Shown here: positions 1 through 8,620 of the stretch, piece after piece
Layout of the letters: each line of letters begins with the position of its first letter
How positions within the stretch are numbered: the first letter of the stretch is position 1
Source of the DNA: Paenibacillus thiaminolyticus
Lineage (GTDB): Bacteria > Bacillota > Bacilli > Paenibacillales > Paenibacillaceae
Length of the DNA: 64,000 nt
NCBI RefSeq assembly: GCF_007066085.1
Contig: NZ_CP041405.1
Location: forward strand, 930,001-994,000
Reading direction: 5' to 3'
The notes under the pieces: model-generated
The model's input: the letters and a program-made list of their open reading frames with translations, nothing else
The model's database searches: none
Told to the model about the DNA's origin: nothing
Made by a program: the position numbers and the translations under genes

Positions 1-481
1 CCGAAAAAATACGGTCACCTCGATCCAGCTCGTTGATCAGAAGATCGAGTTATCGTTCAAAGGCTTTTATGGAAAGCCAAGCGAACGATTGCGGGAAAGC
101 CTTGAGCGGGAAGTGCTGGATTTGACCAATGCGGTCCGTGTACGTGAAGGAAAAAAACCGCTCGAGTGGAACGACGAGATTGCGGTAACGGCGCGCAAAC
201 ATAGCGCAGACATGATGAAGCGCACCTTCTTCTCGCACGACAATCCGGATGGCCAGTCTCCGTTCGATCGGATGAAGCAAGACGGCATCGCTTACAGGAT
301 GGCCGGAGAAAATATTGCGGCCGGACAAACAAGCGCCATCTTCGCCCACGAGAACTGGATGAATTCAAGCGGCCACCGCAACAACATATTAAGCGATTTC
401 GAGCGCCTTGGCGTCGGAATCTCCTTCGGCGGACCCTATCAAGTCTATTATACGCAAAACTTTTTTACGCCGAGCCGATAG
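1..481 (+). CDS. CAP-domain (YkwD-like) extracellular protein, 5'-truncated by the window edge
   Basis: The frame is open from base 2, so the gene starts outside the window and only its C-terminal ~159 residues are seen. The last ~130 residues form a CAP/SCP domain: an N-terminal helix (LTNAVRVREGKKPLEW), the segment HSADMMKRTFFSHDNPDG, ENIAAG, and HENWMNSSGHRNNIL with the conserved His/Glu residues. YkwD-type bacterial CAP proteins are secreted or surface proteins of poorly known function, often with a CAP-associated domain in front. The TTG at 89 could be taken as a start, but the upstream frame reads as plausible protein (KNTVTSIQLVDQKIELSF), so I treat it as internal. It converges on the adhesin gene, with a hairpin between them. 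Confidence 0.85.
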   Translation, partial: RKNTVTSIQLVDQKIELSFKGFYGKPSERLRESLEREVLDLTNAVRVREGKKPLEWNDEIAVTARKHSADMMKRTFFSHDNPDGQSPFDRMKQDGIAYRMAGENIAAGQTSAIFAHENWMNSSGHRNNILSDFERLGVGISFGGPYQVYYTQNFFTPSR

Positions 482-491
482 ATTCAAAAAT

Positions 492-518
492 GCCGCCGCC
501 TCTTGCACAGGCGGCGGC
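492..518 (-). terminator. Rho-independent terminator of the surface-protein gene
   Basis: A perfect 9-bp GC-only stem (GCCGCCGCC / GGCGGCGGC) with a 9-nt loop is followed on the minus strand by ATTTTTG. It lies just past the stop of the leftward adhesin gene. It may also stop the converging CAP gene, although its plus-strand side lacks a T run. Confidence 0.8.
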
Positions 519-528
519 TAGCATAGCT

Positions 529-3500
529 CTACTCGTTATGCTTCATTCTTTTGCGCGAGAACCACATGACAACTGCGGCAGCGCAGAACAACAGGCCAAT
601 CCAAGAAGCAAACGGCGATTTCTCTCCGGTTGCCGGCAGACTTGGTCCAGCCGGATGTTCAGGCTTCTTGCGGTCTCCCGGCCGGTTCGCAGGGAGTTCA
701 TTCGAGCCTGGTTGCTCTTCCGTGCCAGGCTCCTCTTCCGTACCAGGTGTGCCTGGAACGGTGTCTCCCGGTTCGGTCTCACCGCCGACTACCGTGTCTG
801 GTCCTTCTACAATCGTGCCGGGAACCGTTTTTCTGTTATCAGGAGGCTTCGTGCCTGGAGTGGTGCCGGAACCCGGATCTGTCGTTCCGCCACCGCCTGA
901 ACCCGGCCCTTCTGGATCAGGGCGTTCCGGCTCCGGCTTGAAGCCTGACTTGACCAGACCAGCGTCAATGGTCAGGTTCCGTTCCCCCTGGCCGAGCATG
1001 ATCACGTCGGTCCAGCCGTCGGCATTGGCTTTGGAATTACGCGTCAGGTCGTTGCCGGCTCCTTTGATCGTGAACTTATAACCATCTGGCAGCTCAAAGT
1101 GTACGATGTAGGTTCCCGCGGACAAGTTGTCGAATAAATAGTAACCGTTATATACGACCTCGGTTACGGCAGGCCCGTATACATCCCCCGTTACCGTGCC
1201 TCCGTATGTGGAATCCGTTACCGTTACGGTCTTGTATACCGATTGGGTTACAGTCGTGGCCAACAGTTCACGGTTACTGTTATACAGCTTGACAGGTACG
1301 CCATTCAAGCCAACCTCGTCTTCATCCTGAATGCCGTTGCCATTCTTGTCGATCCAGACGTAATCGCCAAGTGCACCTGTGCCTGGTGCTACCGGCAGCG
1401 GGATAAGCCCGGCATCGATGTTGTGGTTCTTCTCGCCGTTGCCTAACACGATTTCTTCCGTGTAGCCTTCCTCATTGATCACGTCAGAGTCTTTGGCAGG
1501 ATCGTTGCCTTGGTGCGGCTTCGTCCAGCTATAGCCGTCCGGCAGGATGAATTTCACGATATATTTGCCGGCAGGCAGATTCGTAAACAGATAGTACCCT
1601 GGCTTGCCTTCAAAATTGTTATTCGTGATGGTCTTGTTAAGCAGCTTGCCATCGATATCGAACAGTTCAACCGTTACACCATTCTTGCCTTCTTCATCAT
1701 CATCCTGAATGCCATTGCCGTTTTTGTCGATCCAGACATAATCGCCGATTTCGCCTTCACGGCTGTCTTTAATTTTCACGCCGACTTTTTTCGGCTCTGC
1801 CGGCAGCAGCGGACTTCCGTTATCTGCCCGCTTCGCCGTAAAGCCGAACGAGTTCCAGGCAATCTCGTCATCGCCGCTCGGAGCGCCAACCGGCGCGCTC
1901 ATTTCCCATACGACTTCCTTGCTCTCCCCTGGCTTCAGCACCAACTCGTCATCGAACACGAACTTCAGTGCCTTGACTGTCGTCAGATCATCCGGCGGCT
2001 CAGTGAACCAGCTTCCGCCTTCTAACGATACGGATTCATCCGTGCTGTAATACACCGACACGAATTGCGGCGTCACCACTTTCTTCGTCAAGACCAGACT
2101 CCATTTGCTTCCGCGCGGCGTCTTGTCGATGACTCCGGTATCGCCGATTCGAGGAAGGGCATCTACAATCGTGACGTTTTTGACTCCAACCGTGCCCTTG
2201 TTCGTCACGACCACCTTATATTTGATTTTTCCGCCTGGCGTAACGGTTCCGGTATCCGGATATTTCGTCCAGTTCCCTTCGTCCAGGTCACCCTGCACAT
2301 ATTTGACGGATTCGAGATTCGTTGCGGAATTAACATGGATATCGGCCCCGTCATAAACATACCATTTGCCGTCTTTATAGCGCTGATTTACGAAGTTATA
2401 GTAATTGTTCAAATATTCATGTTCTTCGGACGTGACTTCCACTTCATTATGAATCGTGCCCGTCGTTACCCCTGCATTTACTTTCGCCTGGAAGGTCAGC
2501 TCTACCCACTGGCCCTTTTTCAGCGTCAGCGGATGGTTCTCATCCCAATACCATGTGAGCGGAGTCGTTCCCTCTTGGCCGGGAGTTCCCTTTTGGAAGC
2601 CCGGTGCCGGGACATCCAGACCGCTGCTGCCCGTCACTGCTGCCGAATCGTCCACATAGGCAAGCTCCTTCGGGAGCAGGTCAGTCACGATAGGATTTTT
2701 GAAGTCAACATCGACGATCTCCGGGTTGGTTACGCGAATCGTGTAGGACGCAGTATCGCCTGGCTTCAATGTCGTCCCGGAAGTGACTTTTTTCTTCACC
2801 ATAACGAGCGGACGGTCCTCAACGGCAAGCACCTTCACTCTGGCGGCATTTTCCTTCGGCTCGCCATTGAAGATATAGGTCATCACGGCATAGTTCACAA
2901 TCTGTTTCCGGTCTTTAGGGCTCTTCTCGTTCTCAGGAAGGCCATTCAACCTATCGATCTCAGGAAAATCTCCTTCATACTTTTTGTACGGTATATCGGA
3001 AAATTTTCCAAAAACGTAGTCCTCAAGCTGACGATATTCTCCTGTCTTCTTGTACTGAACTTCCAGCTCGCTTTTTTGCTGGAAATCAACCGGAACATCG
3101 CCGAACACGAGGCGGATCCCTTTCACGTTCTTGCCGTCAGCCTTCAATACTCGCGGCTCGGCATTCGCGGGGATCGTCTCCCACTGCTCCCAATCGCTTT
3201 CTGCCGGCTTTTCCTTGGTGGTATACTGAATAACGTATTCATCAATTCAAGCAAATTTCGCCGTGTGAACCTGAACAAATTCGAGACCCTGCGGCGCTAG
3301 ATCCTCCAGCTTGGCATCCTCCAGCCTCATGTTCGTCTGGTTGGCAATATCTCCGATTCGGTAGGAAATGCTTTGTCCCGTTATCAATTCCTTGGCCGAG
3401 CCGTCATTGACTGATTTATAGATCCACAGATTCCCTGTCTGCGGCACATCGACGAACCCGTGCTGTGCTTCCGCTTCATCCGTGACTGGGTCGTTCTCTC

Positions 3501-4404
3501 CCACAGGCTTGAACGACACGGCCGCCTGATTTACAACCTCTTTATCGGGATTATCCTTCAAAATATCCTCGGGATATTTCACTTTGACGAAGATTTCTTT
3601 GTAAGACTCGCCTTGGCCCAGCTTCCCGAAGTTCCAGATAAGCTTCCCATTGTCATTGACCGTATACTCGGGACGCGCCAACAAGAGCTCGGCTTCCGGC
3701 GGCAGCATATCGGTGATGACGACGTCATCCAGATTCAGATTGCCGTAGCCGTCTTTTTGCATATCGGAGAACAAGATCCGGTATTCCACGGTGCCTCCGG
3801 GCTGCGGCTTCACATGCGCCACGGGTCTATACTGTTCCTTTTTCAGATCCCATACGGCGGATGCTTCTGCCTTAACGGTCACTTCATTCGACAGCTTGCC
3901 GCCCGGCGTTTGTTCGCTCCGGAAGACTGCCTGCGTCACAGCCTCGGTGCCGTTCGGCGTCACATCATTCGGAAAGCGGACATTGACCTGAAGCGTTCCC
4001 GTCGAACCCGGCTCCAGCGCCTCCGCAAAAGTAAACGTAACCGTCCCCGCATCAGGATCATATACCGCGGTTGCCCCATCGCTGTTCACCACACCGGCAT
4101 ATTCCACTTCCTTCGGTATCGGGAGAACGATCTGCGCCCCGTCATACTGATCCGTCGTACTTGACACGCTGTATTCAATATCATAAGTAAATAATCGCCC
4201 CGATAGCACGGACGGCATGGAGCTCTTCAGCACGATCTGGATCGTGTCCGCGCCATTCTCCTCACTGCCGGGAACGTCATCCGCGAGCGCGGTCATGGGC
4301 ATCAGCAGAATATTGACCAACAGCATGAATGCCCACACCATGGCTTGAAATCGTATTGACCTTCTCATTTCCTCAGACTCTTCCTTCCTTAGAAAATCAA
4401 TCAT
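529..4404 (-). pseudogene. LPxTG-anchored surface protein with SdrD-B-type repeats, interrupted by an in-frame TGA
   Basis: Two reading frames (4404-3247 and 3246-529) lie in the same phase and are separated only by TGA at 3249-3247. Joined, they give ~1291 residues. The order is a signal peptide (best from the internal Met at 4368, MRRSIRFQAMVWAFMLLVNILL..TALA), DUF11-like repeats (e.g. LKPGDTASYTIRVTN, TPGGKIKYKVVVTN), two SdrD B-like domains from about residues 884 and 1010, each with DYVWIDKNGNGIQD and a Ca-binding Asp/Asn loop, a Pro/Gly/Thr/Glu-rich wall-spanning stretch, and the sorting signal LPATGE + hydrophobic segment + RKRMK tail. Sortase would attach it to peptidoglycan. With the stop, the first product (385 aa) lacks the anchor and would be released. 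A Trp (TGG to TGA) or Arg (CGA to TGA) codon is the likely ancestor. No sortase gene is in the window. Confidence 0.75.
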
Positions 4405-4485
4405 TCTTCTCTTCCATTACATCTTGATGGAGACACTCATCGTTCAAATTCTCCAGCTTGACTTCATCGCCGATCTCTCAGTTCG

Positions 4486-4833
4486 TCAAGTCGATAGAAA
4501 GGGCGTCCGAATGTAAGGCTGCGGTATCTCGTAAGACACAATTGCCTGCGGCGCCAGCCATCCGGTTCCGGTTACCCCCTCCTTGCCGACCTTCAACGAA
4601 TGTTCCGTGGCTCCCCCAAGCATCGGTTCTCGCAAATCGATTGTGCCGATGGAGACCGTGCCGTATACCGGGATCCCTTCCATAGAAATGTCCGCTTCAT
4701 CTTGTTCTGCTGCGATGGAGATGGTAAGAGAAGTTGTAAGGGGGAGATGTTTTGGAACCATGATCAAGATTAACCTGACGGGCAATAGGAGAGCGGCCAG
4801 ATTCCAGAGCTTTACGTTGACGCGATTCTGCAT
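4486..4833 (-). CDS. Hypothetical exported or membrane-anchored small protein, possibly a broken frame
   Basis: This encodes 115 aa with a hydrophobic N-terminal segment (LWNLAALLLPVRLILIMV) and a beta-rich remainder. I do not recognise the family. It lies directly upstream of the surface-protein gene and is probably co-transcribed with it. Its frame is suspect. The good ribosome site (AGGAGGTGA, 4848-4856) serves an ATG at 4842 that opens only nine codons, while the Met at 4833 is about 15 nt away. Past its stop at 4486, another phase reads on as IGDEVKLENLNDECLHQD up to the next gene. The original gene may therefore have been longer and is now frameshifted. Confidence 0.4.
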   Translation of the reverse strand: MQNRVNVKLWNLAALLLPVRLILIMVPKHLPLTTSLTISIAAEQDEADISMEGIPVYGTVSIGTIDLREPMLGGATEHSLKVGKEGVTGTGWLAPQAIVSYEIPQPYIRTPFLST

Positions 4834-4964
4834 TGAATCATTCGTTCACCTCCTCTTACGCACTGTTCAGACCAGCAATGAGTGCACTATGTAATAGGCA
4901 TAAGTATCATAACAAATCCAACTACACCATTTCTCAACAATAATGGAAGCGTTGTCCGAAGCGA

Positions 4965-5618
4965 TTACTTGGCCGCCGGAACCTTATTGTTTTTATGGCG
5001 GTACATTTTCCGGTCAGCGGCATCCAGAATGTCGGTGAGATTGCGATGTTTATCCGAGCAGACCTCGAATCCGACCGAGAAGGTTACGTTGATTTTCAGT
5101 TCTTTGGAGAGAGAAGCCAATTTATCAGCGAAATACCGCTGCATAATTTTCATGCCGGAGGAACCGTCGCTGAGCATGAGAACAATAAACTCATCGCCGC
5201 CCCATCGCGCTATGTAATGTTTTTTCTCAAAGCCTTTCCTTAAAATGTCAGCCGTTTTCTTCAAAATGATATCCCCGGTGCTGTGGCCGTAATGATCATT
5301 GATGTACTTGAATTTGTCGATGTCGATAAAAAAGATGGTAATCGTCTGCGATTTGCGTTTTGCTTTCGCTTTTATTTTCGCGAAATTTTTCATAATGAAT
5401 CTGCGGTTGTATACTTTGGTCAGCGCGTCTCTTTCCGCTTCCCTTTTCACCATTTCATACTTTCGACCGAACCACCAAATGAATATGACCTGTATGAGTA
5501 AAGCGGCAAACAAGACGATATCCACATCGCCAATCAAATAGAAGATATAGGCATAGACCGTGACTAACATCGTCAGCATGCCAAATCCGATATAAGCGTT
5601 CCTTTTGTTGCCCATCAT
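4965..5618 (-). CDS. Membrane-anchored diguanylate cyclase (GGDEF)
   Basis: From the ATG at 5618 (ribosome site AAAGGG inside the end of the upstream gene) this gives 217 aa. Two N-terminal membrane helices are followed by a complete GGDEF domain: DALTKVYNRRF, FFIDIDKFKYINDHYGHSTGD and the active-site RWGGDEF. It should make c-di-GMP from two GTP at the membrane. The four residues where an RxxD inhibitory site would sit (five before GGDEF) read EKKH, so product inhibition is probably absent. It is the last gene of the manC-glycosyltransferase-gtrA operon and starts 1 nt after the gtrA stop. The same operon encodes a protein with MshEN c-di-GMP-binding motifs, which makes a dedicated local circuit likely (inference). 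Confidence 0.9.
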   Translation of the reverse strand: MMGNKRNAYIGFGMLTMLVTVYAYIFYLIGDVDIVLFAALLIQVIFIWWFGRKYEMVKREAERDALTKVYNRRFIMKNFAKIKAKAKRKSQTITIFFIDIDKFKYINDHYGHSTGDIILKKTADILRKGFEKKHYIARWGGDEFIVLMLSDGSSGMKIMQRYFADKLASLSKELKINVTFSVGFEVCSDKHRNLTDILDAADRKMYRHKNNKVPAAK

Positions 5619-5619
5619 A

Positions 5620-6012
5620 TCAACCCTTTGCTCTGGTAACTCCGTACTCAAACGTCCAATAATAGTTCAGCAGAAAATTACTTGGCGGAACGACGAAAAT
5701 GACGAGCAGTTGCCCGAGCACATACGGCCATCGCATCCATTCCACCGCAACGTATATCACCCCCGTATTCATAAGCAGACCGACCGACGAGACGACCGCG
5801 TATTTGATGAAAGCCGACCGTCCTCCCCGCGTCTTGCCGAATGTCCACAACAAGTTCAGGATGTAAGACACGATAAGCACAAGAAGGAAGCCGATAGCGG
5901 AACTGATGATCGGATTCATTCCAAGCCATTCTACCAACAAGACAAGCACTCCAACATGCAAGAGAGTGCCCAGTACGCCGACGGCGCCGTATTTCATCAT
6001 TTTTTTAACCAT
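5620..6012 (-). CDS. GtrA family membrane protein (putative lipid-linked sugar flippase)
   Basis: A 130-aa protein with four hydrophobic segments and the GtrA pattern: KYGAVGVLGTLLHVGVLVLLVE at the start, FLLVLIVSYILNLLWTFG in the middle and NFLLNYYWTFEYG near the end. GtrA proteins are proposed to flip undecaprenyl-phosphate sugars made by a partner GtrB enzyme. The partner here is the GT2 gene immediately upstream, whose 3' end overlaps this start by 16 nt. That arrangement suggests translational coupling and a shared step in glycan decoration. Confidence 0.9.
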   Translation of the reverse strand: MVKKMMKYGAVGVLGTLLHVGVLVLLVEWLGMNPIISSAIGFLLVLIVSYILNLLWTFGKTRGGRSAFIKYAVVSSVGLLMNTGVIYVAVEWMRWPYVLGQLLVIFVVPPSNFLLNYYWTFEYGVTRAKG

Positions 6013-6974
6013 AACAGTTCGCTTCCGCTAGTTGGCATCTCCGTTTCTCGTGCTGCGATCCGCTCCCCGATGACATAGCGCGGCCGCCCTTTCGCTTCAT
6101 TGTAGATGGACGCGATATACTCGCCGATAATGCCTAGGCTGACCATAACGATGCTGCCGATAATCAGCTGCAGCAGAATAACGGTCGTGAAGCCCGTTAC
6201 CGCCTCGCCGACGATTTTGCGGTACAGTGTCTGCCCGCCCAAAATAATCGCCCCGATCAAAAACATAATGCCAGCCAGCGTCACGAAGCGCAGCGGCAGC
6301 GACGAGAAGGAGGTCACGGCTTGAACCGCCAGTCTGATCAGGCCGAGGAAGCTCCACCGCGTCGTGCTGCCGGCGCGTTCCGGAACTTCGAACTCAATCT
6401 GGGTTCTGCTGAAGCCGAGCCAAGCTGTCATGCCGCGGAAGAAGGTTTTGCGCTCGGGCATATTCCGCCAAGCTTCCACAACCTTGCCGTCCAGCAGCTT
6501 GAAGTCGGAGGCGCCTCGCAGGTCGAAGCCCGACAATCGGTTCAATATATAATAAAACGACGCAGAGCCTAATTTGTTGCGCAGCGGCTCCTTCCCGCGG
6601 CTTCGCTTCACGCATTCGACGATTTCATAGCCATCTTCCTTCCACAGGCGCACCATTTCCCCCAGGAGCGAAGGCGGGTGCTGGAGATCCGCATCCATCA
6701 CGATGACGGCGCGGCCTCTCGCATGCTCCAGCCCGGCGCATAACGCAAGCTCCTTCCCGAAATTGCGGCTTAAGCGGATCGCTGACAATTCAGCAAAGCG
6801 CCGGCAGGTCTCCTCAATCCGCAACCAAGTCCGATCCGTCGAGCCGTCATCAACGATAAGCATTTCGAAGCTCTCGCCAAGCTGCGCCAGCTGTTCACGA
6901 ATGATTGCCAACGTTCCATCAATATGAACTTCCTCGTTATACACTGGGAGAATGATCGTCATATCCGGTCTCAT
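5997..6974 (-). CDS. GtrB-like family 2 glycosyltransferase (polyprenyl-phosphate sugar synthase type)
   Basis: A 325-aa protein of the DPM1/GtrB type. The GT-A domain covers residues ~1-225 with ILPVYNEE at the N-terminus, VDDGSTDRTW, VMDADLQHPP (metal-binding DxD) and FRGMTAWLGF. Two C-terminal membrane helices follow (about 235-260 and 275-300). The family moves a sugar from a nucleotide donor to undecaprenyl phosphate at the inner membrane face. It begins at an ATGA overlap with the GT-C gene and overlaps gtrA downstream, so GT-C, GtrB and GtrA appear to form one functional module. The sugar is not readable from sequence. GDP-mannose is possible given manC at the head of the operon. Confidence 0.9.
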   Translation of the reverse strand: MRPDMTIILPVYNEEVHIDGTLAIIREQLAQLGESFEMLIVDDGSTDRTWLRIEETCRRFAELSAIRLSRNFGKELALCAGLEHARGRAVIVMDADLQHPPSLLGEMVRLWKEDGYEIVECVKRSRGKEPLRNKLGSASFYYILNRLSGFDLRGASDFKLLDGKVVEAWRNMPERKTFFRGMTAWLGFSRTQIEFEVPERAGSTTRWSFLGLIRLAVQAVTSFSSLPLRFVTLAGIMFLIGAIILGGQTLYRKIVGEAVTGFTTVILLQLIIGSIVMVSLGIIGEYIASIYNEAKGRPRYVIGERIAARETEMPTSGSELLWLKK

Positions 6975-8620
6975 TGCTCACTCACACCCGCTTCTTTCTT
7001 TACTTTATACAACCGCCACAGACCGCCGTTTTCATCGCCGAACTCTTTGTGGAGCTCGCACCATTCCGCCCCTTTTTCATAGAAATCAGGGTATAACCGG
7101 TTATCTGCGCTTAAAGCGGAACTGATATTGGGCTTCGGGCTTAAAATATAATCGACGCCCTGACCTTGCGGATCCGCCAATGCATCGCGAAAATTAAAAT
7201 CGCTCGTAATAATGTACCGGCTCGGTTTTTCACTGTTCAGAATGATATAAAAGGCGGAATACGAGTCCATTAAAATTTTGTCCCGCCGCAATTCGCTATC
7301 CAAGTAACGCGCAACCTCGCGGTCCACTTCCTGCAGATTGGCATGCTCTTGCGCATGCAGCATTTTGTTCTCATCCGGCGCGATATCCGGGTTGAACCAG
7401 GCCCATGTCAGCACCGCGGCCGACAATACCAGACTCGCCGCCGCAATTCCCGAATTCCACAGCGACTTCCTCACCTTGCTCAGCTCATAAGGAATCCAGG
7501 CAACCGTAATCGGAAATACGTACATGAAATACCGGAACCATCCGAACGAAGTGCCTTTGACAAGCAGCAAATACTGTAAAGCCACAATGGAAAACACCAT
7601 CGACGCCAAGCCGGCAAGCTCCCATAGATGGGCCCTGCGGTTGATAATGCGAAGCAGCACGACGCCAATGAGCGGAATGGAGAAGTACGCCATCTTCTTC
7701 AGCACGAATAGTAAGCTGTTGAACGGGTGGCCGATGAGATGCATGAATTGCTGATCGGAAGCCAGCATTGCCGACTGCTCTACGTTCGAATACTCGGAAT
7801 TCAAGAAATAGAACGGATTGCCCATAATGAGATAGTTCAGCAAAATCCAGAGCAGGCCCGAATATACAATCGGCGACCATACCAAAGTCATGACGCTTTC
7901 GATCTGCTCATATTTATTGCGGAATCCCGTTCTCCCCGCTCCCGGCTTCTTGTCGGCGCGGAACAGCAGCGCCAGTATGACGGTAAGGCCCAGGCCGATA
8001 CCAAATGGCACCGCTTCATACCGCGTCCAGAACGCCATCGCAAGGGCCAAGGACAACTTCAGCAAGCTGCCGACGTTGCGGTCCTTGAACCAATAAGTCA
8101 GATGAACGACCGAGTACATCGTAAAAAAGATAAACGGCGCGTCGCTCAATCCGTTCATGCCGAACAAAAACATAAACGGGTTGAAAGCAAACAGTAGACT
8201 GATGGCGACGCTCACCCAACGGGATACACCGTGGGAATCCCCGGCCTGCACCAGCAAGGCGGCCGTACATCCCGCGAACAGGCTGGACATGAACACCCCC
8301 GCCAAGCCGGAGGATGCGAGCGCCGGGAACAAGGGATAAAAAGCTAAAAAGGCGATTTCCACCAGGCTTGGAAGCGGATTCCACACGAAGCCGATGGCTC
8401 CGAGATGGGGATCGCCGCTATACAGCACGTAGAAGGCGTCGGCTACCCGGCTCATCGCATCCGTATGCACATAACCAATATGATGACTGACATAATAACC
8501 CGCGATCCATTCAGTCACGAACACAACGGAGAACACGAGCCAATATACATGCCGAGACGTGCGCTGTTGAACCGCAGCCGGCAATAAGTCAGGCGAATGA
8601 TAGGATGCTGCGACTTCCAT
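6971..8620 (-). CDS. Polytopic GT-C-fold glycosyltransferase (PMT/GT39-like)
   Basis: A 549-aa integral membrane protein with about 11 hydrophobic helices and a soluble C-terminal tail of ~120 aa. The first outer loop holds YVHTDAMSRVADAFYV, with an acidic residue placed as in GT-C enzymes that use lipid-phosphate sugars. A WTRYEAVPF motif lies further on. It is probably the enzyme that transfers a sugar from undecaprenyl phosphate, supplied by the GtrB/GtrA pair, onto a secreted polymer or protein outside the membrane (inference). Its ATG follows directly on the TAA of the upstream fusion glycosyltransferase. Confidence 0.75.
   Translation of the reverse strand: MEVAASYHSPDLLPAAVQQRTSRHVYWLVFSVVFVTEWIAGYYVSHHIGYVHTDAMSRVADAFYVLYSGDPHLGAIGFVWNPLPSLVEIAFLAFYPLFPALASSGLAGVFMSSLFAGCTAALLVQAGDSHGVSRWVSVAISLLFAFNPFMFLFGMNGLSDAPFIFFTMYSVVHLTYWFKDRNVGSLLKLSLALAMAFWTRYEAVPFGIGLGLTVILALLFRADKKPGAGRTGFRNKYEQIESVMTLVWSPIVYSGLLWILLNYLIMGNPFYFLNSEYSNVEQSAMLASDQQFMHLIGHPFNSLLFVLKKMAYFSIPLIGVVLLRIINRRAHLWELAGLASMVFSIVALQYLLLVKGTSFGWFRYFMYVFPITVAWIPYELSKVRKSLWNSGIAAASLVLSAAVLTWAWFNPDIAPDENKMLHAQEHANLQEVDREVARYLDSELRRDKILMDSYSAFYIILNSEKPSRYIITSDFNFRDALADPQGQGVDYILSPKPNISSALSADNRLYPDFYEKGAEWCELHKEFGDENGGLWRLYKVKKEAGVSEQ

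Noticed and set aside
3247..3249. Recoding of TGA as Trp or selenocysteine
   Set aside because: Many genes in the window end in TGA and Trp is encoded by TGG throughout. No SECIS-like hairpin was seen and no selenocysteine context exists in a surface adhesin.
2065..3300. Long plus-strand open frame (411 codons) opposite the adhesin gene
   Set aside because: It is the antisense of a gene with clear DUF11 and SdrD-B domains. Its translation has no domain pattern and no ribosome site.
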